From: DATDAH01 sp963823495
GTDB lineage: Bacteria; Actinomycetota; Acidimicrobiia; Acidimicrobiales; DATDAH01
Direction: 5' to 3'
Assembly: GCA_963823495.1 (NCBI GenBank)
Contig: CAWGLV010000001.1
Location: forward strand, 1,240,001-1,304,000
DNA length: 64,000 nt
Shown here: one piece after another, positions 18,094 to 27,647 of the stretch
Numbering within the stretch: the first letter of the stretch is position 1
Layout of the letters: every line of letters starts with the position of its first letter
Translations under genes and position numbers: made by a program
Notes under the pieces: generated by a model
What the model was told of the DNA's origin: nothing
What the model saw: the letters and a program-made list of their open reading frames with translations, nothing else
The model's database searches: none

Positions 18094-18132
18094 TGCGTCA
18101 GTTGGTCACGGTGGGCGTGACCAACTGACGCA
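18094..18132. repeat. Perfect 16-bp inverted repeat with 7-base loop
   Basis: TGCGTCAGTTGGTCAC at 18094-18109 and its exact reverse complement at 18117-18132 flank a 7-base loop; A/T bases just outside extend the pairing with one mismatch. It sits between the stop of the small gene at 18136 and the -10 of the choD-like gene (18074-18079). It could be a terminator of the former, with a weak T-rich end, or an operator for the latter. Confidence 0.8.
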
Positions 18133-18135
18133 ATT

Positions 18136-18366
18136 TCATTCGGTCGGCGGCTCGGCGGTGGGGGTGCCCCGGTAAGGGCGGCCGGCCCGCTTCTTCTTGC
18201 GGTGCTCGGCGACGTAGTCCTCGACGCTCACGCCGAGCGCGGTCGCCTTCGCCTCGAGACTGGACTCCTGCTCGGCCTTGCGGCGGGCGCGCAGCTCCTC
18301 GGGGGTGATGCCGAGTCGCTCGGCCTCCTCGGCCCGCCTGGCGTCCCGCTCCGGATCCTTGCCCAT
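18136..18366 (-). CDS. Small charged helical protein, unknown function
   Basis: A 76-residue protein, MGKDPERDARRAEEAERLG onward, very rich in Arg, Glu, Ala and Lys and predicted almost wholly helical. It contains LGITPEELRARR and LGVSVEDYV, two similar short LG-x(2-3)-(P/V)E-(E/D) segments, and a basic tail RKKKRAGRPYRG. I do not recognise a family. It ends next to the inverted repeat at 18094-18132 and is divergent from the MtfA-like gene. Confidence 0.6.
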   Translation of the reverse strand: MGKDPERDARRAEEAERLGITPEELRARRKAEQESSLEAKATALGVSVEDYVAEHRKKKRAGRPYRGTPTAEPPTE

Positions 18367-18412
18367 GCCCGCAGGGTAGGAGCGACGGCGGCGGGGACGA
18401 TAGGAACTCCAG

Positions 18413-19171
18413 ATGGGCTGGTGGCGGCGGGCGTTCGAACCGCCGGCGGGGTGGGAGGACGCGGTCTCGACTCGTCTGGTCCACTTCGCCGCACTCGACG
18501 GCGACGAGCGGACGCAGCTGGGGGCCGACATCGGCCGGTTGCTGGGCGAGAAGCGCTGGGAGGCCGCCCGAGGCTTCGACCTGACCGAGGACATCCGCCT
18601 GACCGTCGCCGCCCAGGCCGCGCTGTTGATCCTCGGCCTGGACATCGACGGCTACCGCGACGTGCGGTCGATCATCGTGCACCCCACGACCCGCGTCCTG
18701 ACCGGTCCGCGGCAGGGGCCGGCCCACGGCGTGGTCACCGACGCCCCCTTCCCGGTGATCGGCCAGGCCCACGACCGCCGCGGGCCGGTGATCATCGCCT
18801 GGGACGCCGTGCGCCGGGACACCCGCCACCCCGAGCGGGGCCACAACGTGGTGTTCCACGAGTTCGCCCACAAGCTGGACATGCTCGACGGCGTCGTGGA
18901 CGGCACCCCGCCCCTCCAGGACCAGGCCACCTTCGACCGTTGGGTGGCGGTGTGCACGGCGGAGTACGAGGCCCTGCGGGCCGGCGCCGGTGGCCTGCTG
19001 CGGGCCTACGGCGGCACGAACGCGGGCGAGTTCTTCGCCGTGGCCACCGAGGCCTTCTTCGATCAGCCGGTCCCACTCCGCGACGAGAAGCCCGATCTCT
19101 ACGCCGTCCTCACCGGCTTCTACCACCAGGACCCCGCGGCCCGGGTGGCCCGCCGGCGCGCGGCGGGCTGA
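18413..19171 (+). CDS. mtfA: MtfA-like zinc metallopeptidase (M90 family)
   Basis: A 252-residue protein with the zinc-peptidase motif VFHEFAHKLDMLDG and a downstream NAGEFFAVATEAFF supplying the third zinc-binding glutamate region, both hallmarks of MtfA/YeeI proteins. The N-terminal part (TQLGADIGRLLGEKRWE, LTVAAQAALLILG) also fits. In enterobacteria MtfA binds the Mlc repressor; here the role is not known. The ATG at 18413 follows TAGGAA by six bases, suggesting a leaderless start. Confidence 0.85.
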   Translation: MGWWRRAFEPPAGWEDAVSTRLVHFAALDGDERTQLGADIGRLLGEKRWEAARGFDLTEDIRLTVAAQAALLILGLDIDGYRDVRSIIVHPTTRVLTGPRQGPAHGVVTDAPFPVIGQAHDRRGPVIIAWDAVRRDTRHPERGHNVVFHEFAHKLDMLDGVVDGTPPLQDQATFDRWVAVCTAEYEALRAGAGGLLRAYGGTNAGEFFAVATEAFFDQPVPLRDEKPDLYAVLTGFYHQDPAARVARRRAAG

Positions 19172-19177
19172 GGCCCG

Positions 19178-22100
19178 TCAGCCGCCGAGCAACCCCTGGG
19201 GGAACGGCAGCGGGCCGTCGGGGCCGGACATGCCGACCTCCTCGGCGACGGCGATCGTCGCTTCGGCGTGTTCCCGGGCCTCGGCGTCGCGGCCCTGGGC
19301 CACGAGGGCTCGAGTCCAGTCGTGGTGGGACCACGCCAGGAACGGTCGGGCCCCGGCCCGCTCGCACAGTTCGATCGCGGCGGCGAAGTGGGCATCGGCG
19401 TCGTCGAACCGCCCGAGCTTCCACGCCGCGCCGGCCAGGCCGAGGTCGTTGGGATCGGTGAAGCTGCCACCGCTCCAGTTGAGGAACCCGGCGTGGGGCG
19501 CCAGCCCGTCGTAGATGGCCTGTGCGGTGGCGTCGTCGGCCCGCAGGGTCAGGCACATCCGGCCGAGGCCGCACAGGGTCACGGGGAACTCGACGTCGTC
19601 GGGGACCCGGGCACAGGCGTCGAGGGCCAGCCAGTCGAAGGGGTCCTGGGCCTCCTCGAGGCGGCCCGCACGGGTCAACGCCCCGGCGAGGGCCACCCGC
19701 CACACCGGGGCCCCCGGCATCGTCCGGACGAGGTCCTCGAGGGTGGGGACCAGCTCGCCGATCCGGCCCTGTGCGGTCCGGATGGCGTAGAGCAGCGCGC
19801 CGAGGGCACTCATGAGGTTGGCCTCGCTCACACCGGCGCTCTGGCCGACGGCGAAGGCGTCGTACGCCGTGGCCTCGGCCCGGTCGATCTCGCCGACCAG
19901 GGCGTGCAGCATGGCCTGGTTGTTGAGACTGCCCCACCGCAGCCGCGGGAGGCGCAGCCCGTCGACGAGCCGTTCGATCGCCGTCGCGTGTTCCCTGGCG
20001 GTCTCGACATCGCCCGTCGTGGCGACGAAGCCCATCATCCCCCGATGGGCCTGGATCAGGCCCTCGGCATCGCCCTCGTCCTCGGCGGCGCGCAGCGCCT
20101 CGCCCTGTCGGCCCAGCCAACTCTCGGCGAAGGGCTGTCGTCCGTCGAGGCCAGCCCATGCCTCCGCCAGGACGGCGGTGAGGGTGGTGCTGTCGCGGAC
20201 CTCCCGGGCCATCTCCAGTGCCTCGTCGGCCAGCGCCCGGCGCCGTTCGATCTCCGGGCCCCACTGGAGCTCGACGGCCACGGCCGACAAGAGGCGGGCT
20301 CGCAGCGCCGACGGCTCGTCCCCCAGGGCGGCGAGCGCCTCCTCGTAGAGGGCGACGACGTCGTCGTCGACCGATCCCATCTGGACGGGGAACGCCGTCG
20401 TGGTGATCGTGAGCGCCGCCCGCGCCAGCCGCTCGCTGTCACCGAGCTCCCGGGCGGCGTCGGCGGCCGCGAACGCGGTCGGCAGCCGGCGGAGGTCGCC
20501 CACCTTCTTGAGGGCCTCGCCCAGCTCCAAGAGGGTGTCGGCCCGGACCTCGGGCTCGGGGCGGGTGATCAGCTCCAGCGAGCCCAGCGCCCGGTCGAGG
20601 TGCGCCACCGCGGCCTCGAAGGCCAACTCGTCGCCGGCCCGGGCGGCCGCCTGCCGGGCGAGCGCGACGGCCTTGGTGGCGTCGCCGGCGAGGGCCCCTT
20701 CGCCGAAGTGATAGGCGAGGGCGTCGAGATCGCGGGGCCCTCCGCCCCGGGCCTCGATGGCCTCGCCCACGTTCCAGTGCATGCGCACCCGCCGGTTGGT
20801 GGTGAGCTCCTCGCGCAGCGACGACCGGACGAGGGCGTGGGCGAACCGGTAGCGACCGACGCTGCCGGCGACCTCCTGGATGATCCCGGCCTGGGCCGCC
20901 TCGTCGAGCGCGTCGAAGAGCTCGTCGCCCGCCGGCCCGCCGGCGGCTTCGATGACGGCCAGGTCGAACTCCGGGCCGATGACCGCGGCCCACCGCAGCG
21001 CGGCGTTGGCCGTCTCCGACAGGCGGGAGAGGCGGCGTCCGACGACCTCGCGGATGCCTTCGGGGATGCCGACGTCGCCGAGCGTGAAGTCGCTGGTCCA
21101 CCGGTCGCCCCGCTGGACGATGAGGCCCGACTCGGCCAGGTGGCGCAGCATCTCGCCGACGAAGAACGGGTTGCCCTCGGTCTCGCCGTGCACGGCCCGC
21201 ACCAGCTCGAGCCCGGCGGCGTCGAGCTGGTGGCCGGCGGCGGCCTCCATGAACGCCTCGACCCCTCCCGCGTCGAGGCCGACCAGGTCGACCCGGCTCA
21301 CGCCGGACTCCCGACGGAGGTCGCCCAGCGCCGCGGCCAGCGGGTGGCTCCGGTCCAGGTCGGTGTCCCGGTAGGTGGCCAGGATCAGGATGCGGACGGG
21401 TGTCACCGAGCGGAGCACGTGGCGGAGCAGGAGGAGCGACGGCTTGTCGGCCCAGTGGAGGTCGTCGAGCACGAGCACCAACGGACTGGTGTCGGCGCTG
21501 GCGGCGAGGAGGTCGGTCACGGCCTCGAACATGCGATGGCGCTCGGTCTCGGGCTCGGCCCTGAGGGGCTCGGCCAGGCCGGGGACCCGAGCGTTCAGCT
21601 CCGGGAGCAGACGGGTGAGCTCCCCGGCCAGGGAGCCCATCTCGGTCTGGAGCCGCTCCGGGGAGACGGCACCGGTGTAGCGGCGCAGGGCCTCGGCGAA
21701 GGGCTCGAAGGGGGCGCCGAGCTCGGGGTCACAGCGGCCCCAGAGCACCGTGGCGCCCTGGTCGTGGGCGATGCGGACGGTCTCGGTGACGAGGCGCGTC
21801 TTGCCGATGCCGGGCTCACCGGATATCAGCACCAGACGGCGCTCACCGGCCACGACCTCCTTCCATGCGGCGACGAGCGTGTCGAGCTCCCCGTCGCGAC
21901 CGGCCAGGGCGAAGGGCGAGGCCGTGTCGATGACCTCGGGCAGGGGGACCACGTCATGGTCCGCGGTGGAGGACCAGACCACCTCGCTGACCGAGATCGG
22001 CTCGGGCAGGCCCTTGAGCTCTCGCGTGCCGAGCGAGCTGATGTCGATGTCGGTGCGCGACCCGGCGAGGGCCTGGACCAGGTCGCTGACGAGGATCTGG

Positions 22101-22483
22101 CCGCTCTCGGCCGCCGCGCACAGGCGGGACGCCTCGATCACCGGCGTGCCGAACCAGTCGCCGTCCTCGAAGGTGGCGTCGCCGGCGCTGATGCCGACCC
22201 GCATGGCCAGTGACGGCCCAGTGGCCCGGCGGTTGTGGCGTTCGACCGAGCGCTGCATGGCCACCGCTCCGGCCAGCGCGTCGGCGGCCCCGGCGTAGGA
22301 CGCCATGACCGCGTCCCCGATGGTCTTGACCTCGGTGCCGCCCGTGGCCGCCATCGCCTCCCGGAGGTCCGCGAAGTGGGTCCGACGCAGGTCGTCGGCG
22401 GCGACGTCGCCGATGTCGGAGGTCTGCCGGGTCGAGTCCACCAGGTCGGTGAAGAGGATGATGACCAGCCCCGATGTGCTCAC
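19178..22483 (-). CDS. Class III adenylate/guanylate cyclase fused to AAA ATPase and TPR-like region
   Basis: A 1101-residue protein. Residues 1-170 form a class III nucleotidyl cyclase domain: FTDLVDSTR with the first metal Asp, and KTIGDAVMASYAG with the second. Residues ~200-500 hold a STAND/AAA-type ATPase: Walker A SGEPGIGKTR, and VLVLDDLHWADKPS as Walker B. The remaining ~550 residues are alpha-helical repeats, TPR-like, with many RA.E.A.....A pairs. This architecture is common in Actinobacteria and is thought to couple signal sensing to cyclic nucleotide synthesis; no LuxR-type HTH is present. It starts with GTG. Two cyclic-nucleotide-binding proteins are encoded later in the window. 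Confidence 0.87.
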   Translation of the reverse strand: MSTSGLVIILFTDLVDSTRQTSDIGDVAADDLRRTHFADLREAMAATGGTEVKTIGDAVMASYAGAADALAGAVAMQRSVERHNRRATGPSLAMRVGISAGDATFEDGDWFGTPVIEASRLCAAAESGQILVSDLVQALAGSRTDIDISSLGTRELKGLPEPISVSEVVWSSTADHDVVPLPEVIDTASPFALAGRDGELDTLVAAWKEVVAGERRLVLISGEPGIGKTRLVTETVRIAHDQGATVLWGRCDPELGAPFEPFAEALRRYTGAVSPERLQTEMGSLAGELTRLLPELNARVPGLAEPLRAEPETERHRMFEAVTDLLAASADTSPLVLVLDDLHWADKPSLLLLRHVLRSVTPVRILILATYRDTDLDRSHPLAAALGDLRRESGVSRVDLVGLDAGGVEAFMEAAAGHQLDAAGLELVRAVHGETEGNPFFVGEMLRHLAESGLIVQRGDRWTSDFTLGDVGIPEGIREVVGRRLSRLSETANAALRWAAVIGPEFDLAVIEAAGGPAGDELFDALDEAAQAGIIQEVAGSVGRYRFAHALVRSSLREELTTNRRVRMHWNVGEAIEARGGGPRDLDALAYHFGEGALAGDATKAVALARQAAARAGDELAFEAAVAHLDRALGSLELITRPEPEVRADTLLELGEALKKVGDLRRLPTAFAAADAARELGDSERLARAALTITTTAFPVQMGSVDDDVVALYEEALAALGDEPSALRARLLSAVAVELQWGPEIERRRALADEALEMAREVRDSTTLTAVLAEAWAGLDGRQPFAESWLGRQGEALRAAEDEGDAEGLIQAHRGMMGFVATTGDVETAREHATAIERLVDGLRLPRLRWGSLNNQAMLHALVGEIDRAEATAYDAFAVGQSAGVSEANLMSALGALLYAIRTAQGRIGELVPTLEDLVRTMPGAPVWRVALAGALTRAGRLEEAQDPFDWLALDACARVPDDVEFPVTLCGLGRMCLTLRADDATAQAIYDGLAPHAGFLNWSGGSFTDPNDLGLAGAAWKLGRFDDADAHFAAAIELCERAGARPFLAWSHHDWTRALVAQGRDAEAREHAEATIAVAEEVGMSGPDGPLPFPQGLLGG

Positions 22484-22531
22484 CGCCGTCGGCCTCTCCG
22501 TGGTCGGGCCGTCAACTCGATCGCTCCGCCA

Positions 22532-23744
22532 TCAGCCGGCAGCCGGCTCGGGGACCCGGTCGGCCTGCAGGCGGGCCAGGAACACGCCGACGCCCAGGAG
22601 GATGCCGAGGCCCATCAGCGGCGTGAAGGCCCGCTTGGGCCAGGTCTCGTCGAGGACCAGACCGAACCAGAACCCGGCGATGCCGATGTTGACCAGCCAG
22701 AAGACCACCCGGTCCGCCCAGGCCAGGAGCGAGGCCCGGGCCGCGGTGGCCATCAGGAGCTGGGCGAAGAGCGCGTTGGTCAACACCCCGATGAACATCA
22801 GGTGGTCCAGGGCCAGGAGCAGCCGCGTCGGGGCGGAGTCGAAGTCGTCCGCGTACTTCGAGAGCAGGTAGATCAGCATCCCCAGGTTCCACACGATGGC
22901 CACCGTCGCCGCGGCCAGGAACGGTGAGGGTTGCCCGTCCCGCCAACCGACCGTGCGCAGGGAGGCCCAGTTGCGGCGCAGGAAGATGCCGATGGCCACG
23001 ATCTCGAAGGGCAGGTTCAGCATGATCAGCGGCACCACGTCGAGCAGCACGCCCAGCATGAGGCTGAAGCCGCCGAGGAAGAGGAGGGCCATCTGCCAGA
23101 ACCCGGCCCGGGATGCCCGGTTCCGGGCCTCGTCGGGCCGCAGCCACCACTCGACGAGGGCGAGGCCGACCGGCACGAGGAAGCCCACGACCATCGTGGC
23201 CGGGTGGGCGTCCTCGCCGCCCGCGGGCAGGACCTTGGGGTCCCCCCGGCCGGCGATGAGGATCCCGTAGAGCACACCGAGCACGCCGCCGGTCACCGAG
23301 GTCGCCGAGCGCGGCCAACAGCCCCCACTGGGGGACGCTGACCGGCGCCGTGCGGGCCATGGCCACGGCCCACACGAACCAGACGACGATGACCGCGGCC
23401 GCCACCCCACCGACGATGGGCCGGGCCCAGCCGGTGGTGACCAGGAAGGTCAGGTCGTAGACCAGGATCGTTCCCGCCGCGACCGGGGCGCCGATCCGCG
23501 CCCAGGAGCCCAGCCGACCCTCGAGCGGACCGTCGGCGAAGAGCCACAGCGTCGAGGCGAAGACCGACAGGGTGATCCACGCCAACGTGCCGACGTGCAC
23601 GTGGGCCAACAGCACCTTGCGGTCGAAGTCGACGATGTCGGTGCCGTTCAGGATCCCGATCACCACGGTGAACACGAACAGGATCAGCGCGGTGCCCAGC
23701 AGCAGTCGGATCTGTGGCCGGTACGGGTGGGTGTCCAGTTCCAT
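22532..23744 (-). CDS. Haem-copper-oxidase-subunit-I-like membrane protein, one-base frameshift
   Basis: A polytopic membrane protein in two frames. The N-terminal part (MELDTHPYRPQIRLLLG, then helices around FVFTVVIGIL and LLAHVHVGTLAWITLSVFA) has the HVHVG motif of cbb3/NorB-like proteins. The C-terminal part continues from VTGGVLGVLYGILIAG through several helices with HPATMVVGFL and LALDHLMFIG histidines. The frames join near 23290-23305 if one base is removed, giving LGDLVTGGVLG and a 403-residue, roughly 12-helix protein. Several histidines could bind haem, but the full six-His metal set is not evident. The ATG at 23744 follows GGGGG. Confidence 0.7.
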
Positions 23745-23905
23745 CGATGCCCCCTGCGGCTGGATCGCTCCGGAATCTAGTGAATGGGGCAACACCCTGA
23801 TGGCGGACCGCCCGCACCGGGCTCTGCGGTCGCTGAGAATCGTCCCCGAGACGTGGGGGTGGAGGCACGCTTCTCCCGGCGGCGCGCCGGGGGGAGGATG
23901 GGGGG

Positions 23906-26342
23906 ATGTCGGTGGTCCTGTTCAGGGCGCGCACGGAGGCGCGAGGGCGCTGGCGGGCGTGGTTGGGCCTGGCCCTGGTCATCGGCCTGACCGGTGGTCT
24001 CGTGACCGGACTGGCGGCCGGCGCTCACCGGACCGCCACCGCCTACGAGCGCCTGCTGGTCGAGAGCGCACCCTCCGACGTGCTCGTCCTGGACGCCGGC
24101 GTGCTCGATCCCGGGGCCCGGGTCGACCTGGCGCTGGCGGCCGGCCTGGACGGTGTGGAGGTGGCCGCCGAGGCGACCGGGCTCTTCACCTTCGGCGGGG
24201 CCGTCGACGGTGTCGACCTGCCCGCGTTCTCGGTCGTGCCCTTCAGCGGATCGGCGAGCGAGTTGGGGCGGCGGATCGAGCGCAGCCACCTCGTGGCGGG
24301 GCGCCGGGCCGATCCGCAGGACGCCCGAGAGATCGTGGTGAGCTTCGAGGCGGCGCGCCGCTTCGACCTGCATCCGGGGTCGGTGCTCGAGTTGGAGATG
24401 ATGCCGGCGGACCGTCTGCTGGCGGCGACCGCCGAGTACCTGCCCGGCGTGGCGGACCGCGTGGCCGGACGGGATCGACGTGATCTGGACCTGGGGGCGG
24501 CGGGCGGTGCCCGGACCTACGCCTTCGAGGTGGTCGGGGTGACCTCGGCGCCCATGGACTTCCCGCCTGTGCCGGCGACCCTGCAGCCGATCGTCTATCC
24601 GACCCCCGCCTTCCACGAGGCGGACGGCCGCCACCTGGCCGGCAACGGCGTGCTGATCGTCCGTCTGGATCCGGACACGACGGTCGAGGACTACCAGGCT
24701 CGTCTGCAGGCGGCCAACGGCGGGCGCGGCATCACCTATGCCGGCGGCGGGGTCGACCGGGCGGCCTCCACGCAGCGTTCGATCGACCTCCAGGCCCAGG
24801 CGCTGGGCGTCCTCGCCCTCTTGGTGGCCCTCGCCGGTGCGCTCATCGTCACCCAGTTGTTGCTCCGTCAGGCAACCCACGAGCGCGCCGAGCACGAGAC
24901 GTTGGCGGCGCTGGGCTTCCGCCGCCGCCAGCTCCTCGCCCTGGCCGGGGTACGGGTCGGGTCGGAGGCCGTCGTCGCCTCGGTGACGGTCGTGGCGGTG
25001 GCGGTCCTCGTCTCGCCCCTCTTCCCGATCGGCACCGCGGCCGGGGCCGAGCCGGACCCGGGTGTCCGACTCGATGCTGCGGCCGTCCTCGTGGGCGTGA
25101 TCCTGACCGCGGGCGTGTGCCTCGTGGCCGGCTCGGGAGTCGAGTTGATCCGCGGTCGCCGGTCCCCGTCCCGGGCGACGTCGACCGCGCTGGCATCGGT
25201 CACCGCCCGCCTGCCGTTGACCGCCGGCTTGGGTACCCGCCTGGCCCTCGCCCCGGAGCGAGGCCCCCGCTCCGTACCGGTCGGGTCGACGCTGGCCGCG
25301 CTCACCGTGGCCGTGGCGACGGCGGCCTTGGCGGTCACCTTCGTCGGCGGCCTCAACCGGTTGATCGAGACGCCACGGCTCTACGGCTGGGCCTGGGATG
25401 TCCAGATCGGCGGCGTCGGCGTGCCCGACATCAGCGGCCCCTTGACCGATGGCCTCGCGGGCAACCCGGGGGTGGAGAGCTTCGCCGTGGGCAGCGTCGC
25501 CCAGCTCGAGGTCGATGCCCGGCGGGTCGATGCGTATGCCCTCGACCCGGTGCAGGGAGTCGTGCCCGCCGGAGTGATCGAGGGCCGCGCCCCGATCGCG
25601 GCCGACGAGATCGTTCTGGGCGCGGTCACCCTGGACGAGTCGGGGAGGCAGATCGGCGAGCGGGTGACCGTCGGTCGGCAGGGCCAGGAGGTGCCGATGA
25701 CGATCGTGGGTAGGGCGGTCTTCCCGAACCTCGGAGACGCGGGCCAACTCGGGCGCGGCGCTCGTCTCACGCATGCCGGGCTCGAGCGGATCGCGCCGGG
25801 CACCCCACGGTCGGTGGTCCACGTCGTCTTCGCCCCGGAGGCCGCGCTCCTCCGCCGAGGTGGCGGCCCTGCGTCGGGCGCTCGACGTCTACCCGGTCCT
25901 CGAGGACCAACCGCCCGACGATCTGGTCAACTTCGGCGACGCCACGACCTTCCCGGTCGTGGTCGCGGCGACGGTTTCGCTGGTGGTGGCCGCAACCCTG
26001 TTGCACACCTTGGTGTCGTCGATCCGGCGCCGGCGGATCGACCTCGCCGTGCTCAAGACGATCGGCCTCTCCCGCCGGAAGGTCGCGGTCGCCGTCGCGG
26101 TCCAGTCCACGGTGCTGGTCGCCGTGGCCCTCCTGATCGGTCTCCCCATCGGGGTGGTGGGCGGGCGGATGGCCTGGACGTTGGTGGCCGGCCGGATCGG
26201 GTTCCCCGTCGAGCCGGTGATCCCGGGCCGAGCGCTCGCGATCGTGGCGCTGGGGGTGCTGGTGCTGGCCAACCTCGTGGCGGTGGTCCCGGCGTGGGTC
26301 GCGGGGCGGATCCCGCCGGCCCGGATCCTGCGCACGGAGTGA
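23906..26342 (+). CDS. FtsX/MacB-type ABC transporter permease, one-base frameshift
   Basis: A permease of about 811 residues if one extra base near 25842-25850 is removed. The first frame begins MSVVLFRARTEARG, has a membrane helix at residues ~15-40, a large extracytoplasmic domain, then FtsX helices (LALLVALAGALIVTQLLLRQ; further segments near 25020 and 25290). The second frame carries AEVAALRRALDVYPV and the last FtsX domain with FPVVVAATVSLVVAATLLHT, LAVLKTIGLSRRKVA and PPARILRTE. The two FtsX domains flank the second extracytoplasmic region, as in lipoprotein- or lipid-extracting permeases. No ATPase gene lies nearby. RBS: ggaggatggggg. Confidence 0.78.
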
Positions 26343-26389
26343 CCCGGCCGCGCCGGGTGGCCCGGGGTCCCGCGCCGGTGGCGCGGTGA

Positions 26390-27580
26390 TCAGGGGGCGG
26401 CCAGCTGGGCCCGGAGCCGGGTGTTGGTGAGGAGGAGGCCGACCAGCGCCACTCCCGCGGCGGCGAGGAACGCGGGGCGCTCGGCGCCGGTGAGGGTGAC
26501 GATGATCCCCAGGATCGGGGCACCGAGGCCCTGGGAGAGGTCGAAGAACAGGGAGAAGGAGCCCACGGCGTGGCTGCGCTCGCCGTCGGGAGCGCCGTTG
26601 ACGACCAGGGTGAAGAGGGCGGGGAAGAGCAGCGACATGCCGATGGCCAGCACCACGGTGCCGAACCACAGCCCGGCGGCGCTCGGGATGATGGCGATCG
26701 CGCCGATGCCGGAGGCGATGGCTGTCAGGGCGATGCTGGACGCCCGCACCGGTCCGAGGCGGTCCGGGATGCGGGCGCCCAGGATGCGCACGGCCAGCAC
26801 GATGACGCCGTAGACGAGGAAGAAGGGCCCGGCGTCGTCCAGGCCGATCTCGTCGATGTAGAGCGGAACGAACGCGGCGTAGCCGGCGATGCCGAAGAGG
26901 CCCAGGAGCAGGACGGTCCCGGGCAGGAGGGCGGCGGGGTGCACGATCCCGCGGCGCGGCGGCGGGTCGGCGACCCGGCCCAGGTCCGCGGGGATGAAGG
27001 ACGAGAGCAGGGTGGCCAGCGCGCAGGCGCCGGCGGCGAAGGCCCAGGCCGCGTCGGACCCCCAGCGGTGGTAGAGCGACTCGCCGACGGCGGGCCCGAC
27101 GGCCAGGCCGCCGTAGATGGCCGTGGAGAAGAACGAGGCCGCCTCGCCCCGACGGTGGGCGGGGGCCAGGTCCTGGGCCGCCGTGGCGGCGCCGATGAAG
27201 AACGCGGCTTCGCCCAGCCCCGTCGCCAGCCGGAGCAGGACCAGGAACCAGACGGCGTCGACGAGGCCCAGCGGGATGATCGAGGCGGTGGCGATCGCGG
27301 CGCCGCCGACCGCCATGGCCCGGCGGCCGTACAGGTCGCCCCACCGGCCCGCCGTGGGCCGGACGATGGCCGCGGACACGGCAAAGGCCCCGATGACCAG
27401 CCCGACCTCGATCCCGCCGCCGCCGAGGACATCTTCGACGTACCGCGGCAGTACCGGAAGCAGCGAACCGATGGCCACGAAGTAGCCCAGCCCGGCCATC
27501 GTGATGAGCAGGAACAGCGGCGTGACCAGCCGCTCCTGCGCCGGGACCCCGTCCGCGGTGGGGAGCTCGGAGCCGGTCAT
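26390..27580 (-). CDS. MFS transporter
   Basis: A 396-residue, 12-helix major facilitator. The loop after helix 2 carries the motif-A-like GRWGDLYGRRAM, and helix 4 reads LLRLATGLGEAAFFIGAATA. A second half-like repeat includes RILGARIPDRLGPVRA. The pattern fits drug/metabolite efflux MFS proteins, but a substrate cannot be named. The N-terminus is short and cytoplasmic. It converges with the permease gene, 47 bases apart. Confidence 0.85.
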   Translation of the reverse strand: MTGSELPTADGVPAQERLVTPLFLLITMAGLGYFVAIGSLLPVLPRYVEDVLGGGGIEVGLVIGAFAVSAAIVRPTAGRWGDLYGRRAMAVGGAAIATASIIPLGLVDAVWFLVLLRLATGLGEAAFFIGAATAAQDLAPAHRRGEAASFFSTAIYGGLAVGPAVGESLYHRWGSDAAWAFAAGACALATLLSSFIPADLGRVADPPPRRGIVHPAALLPGTVLLLGLFGIAGYAAFVPLYIDEIGLDDAGPFFLVYGVIVLAVRILGARIPDRLGPVRASSIALTAIASGIGAIAIIPSAAGLWFGTVVLAIGMSLLFPALFTLVVNGAPDGERSHAVGSFSLFFDLSQGLGAPILGIIVTLTGAERPAFLAAAGVALVGLLLTNTRLRAQLAAP

Positions 27581-27647
27581 GACCCCACGAGGCTAAGGAC
27601 CACCTGCCCGACCGCGATCGTCGGCTCGGGAGCGGGTACCGGGTTCC

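Noticed and set aside
24849..25356. Minus-strand ORFs opposite the FtsX permease
   Set aside because: Low-complexity Arg/Pro composition, no RBS, and the plus strand shows clear membrane helices.
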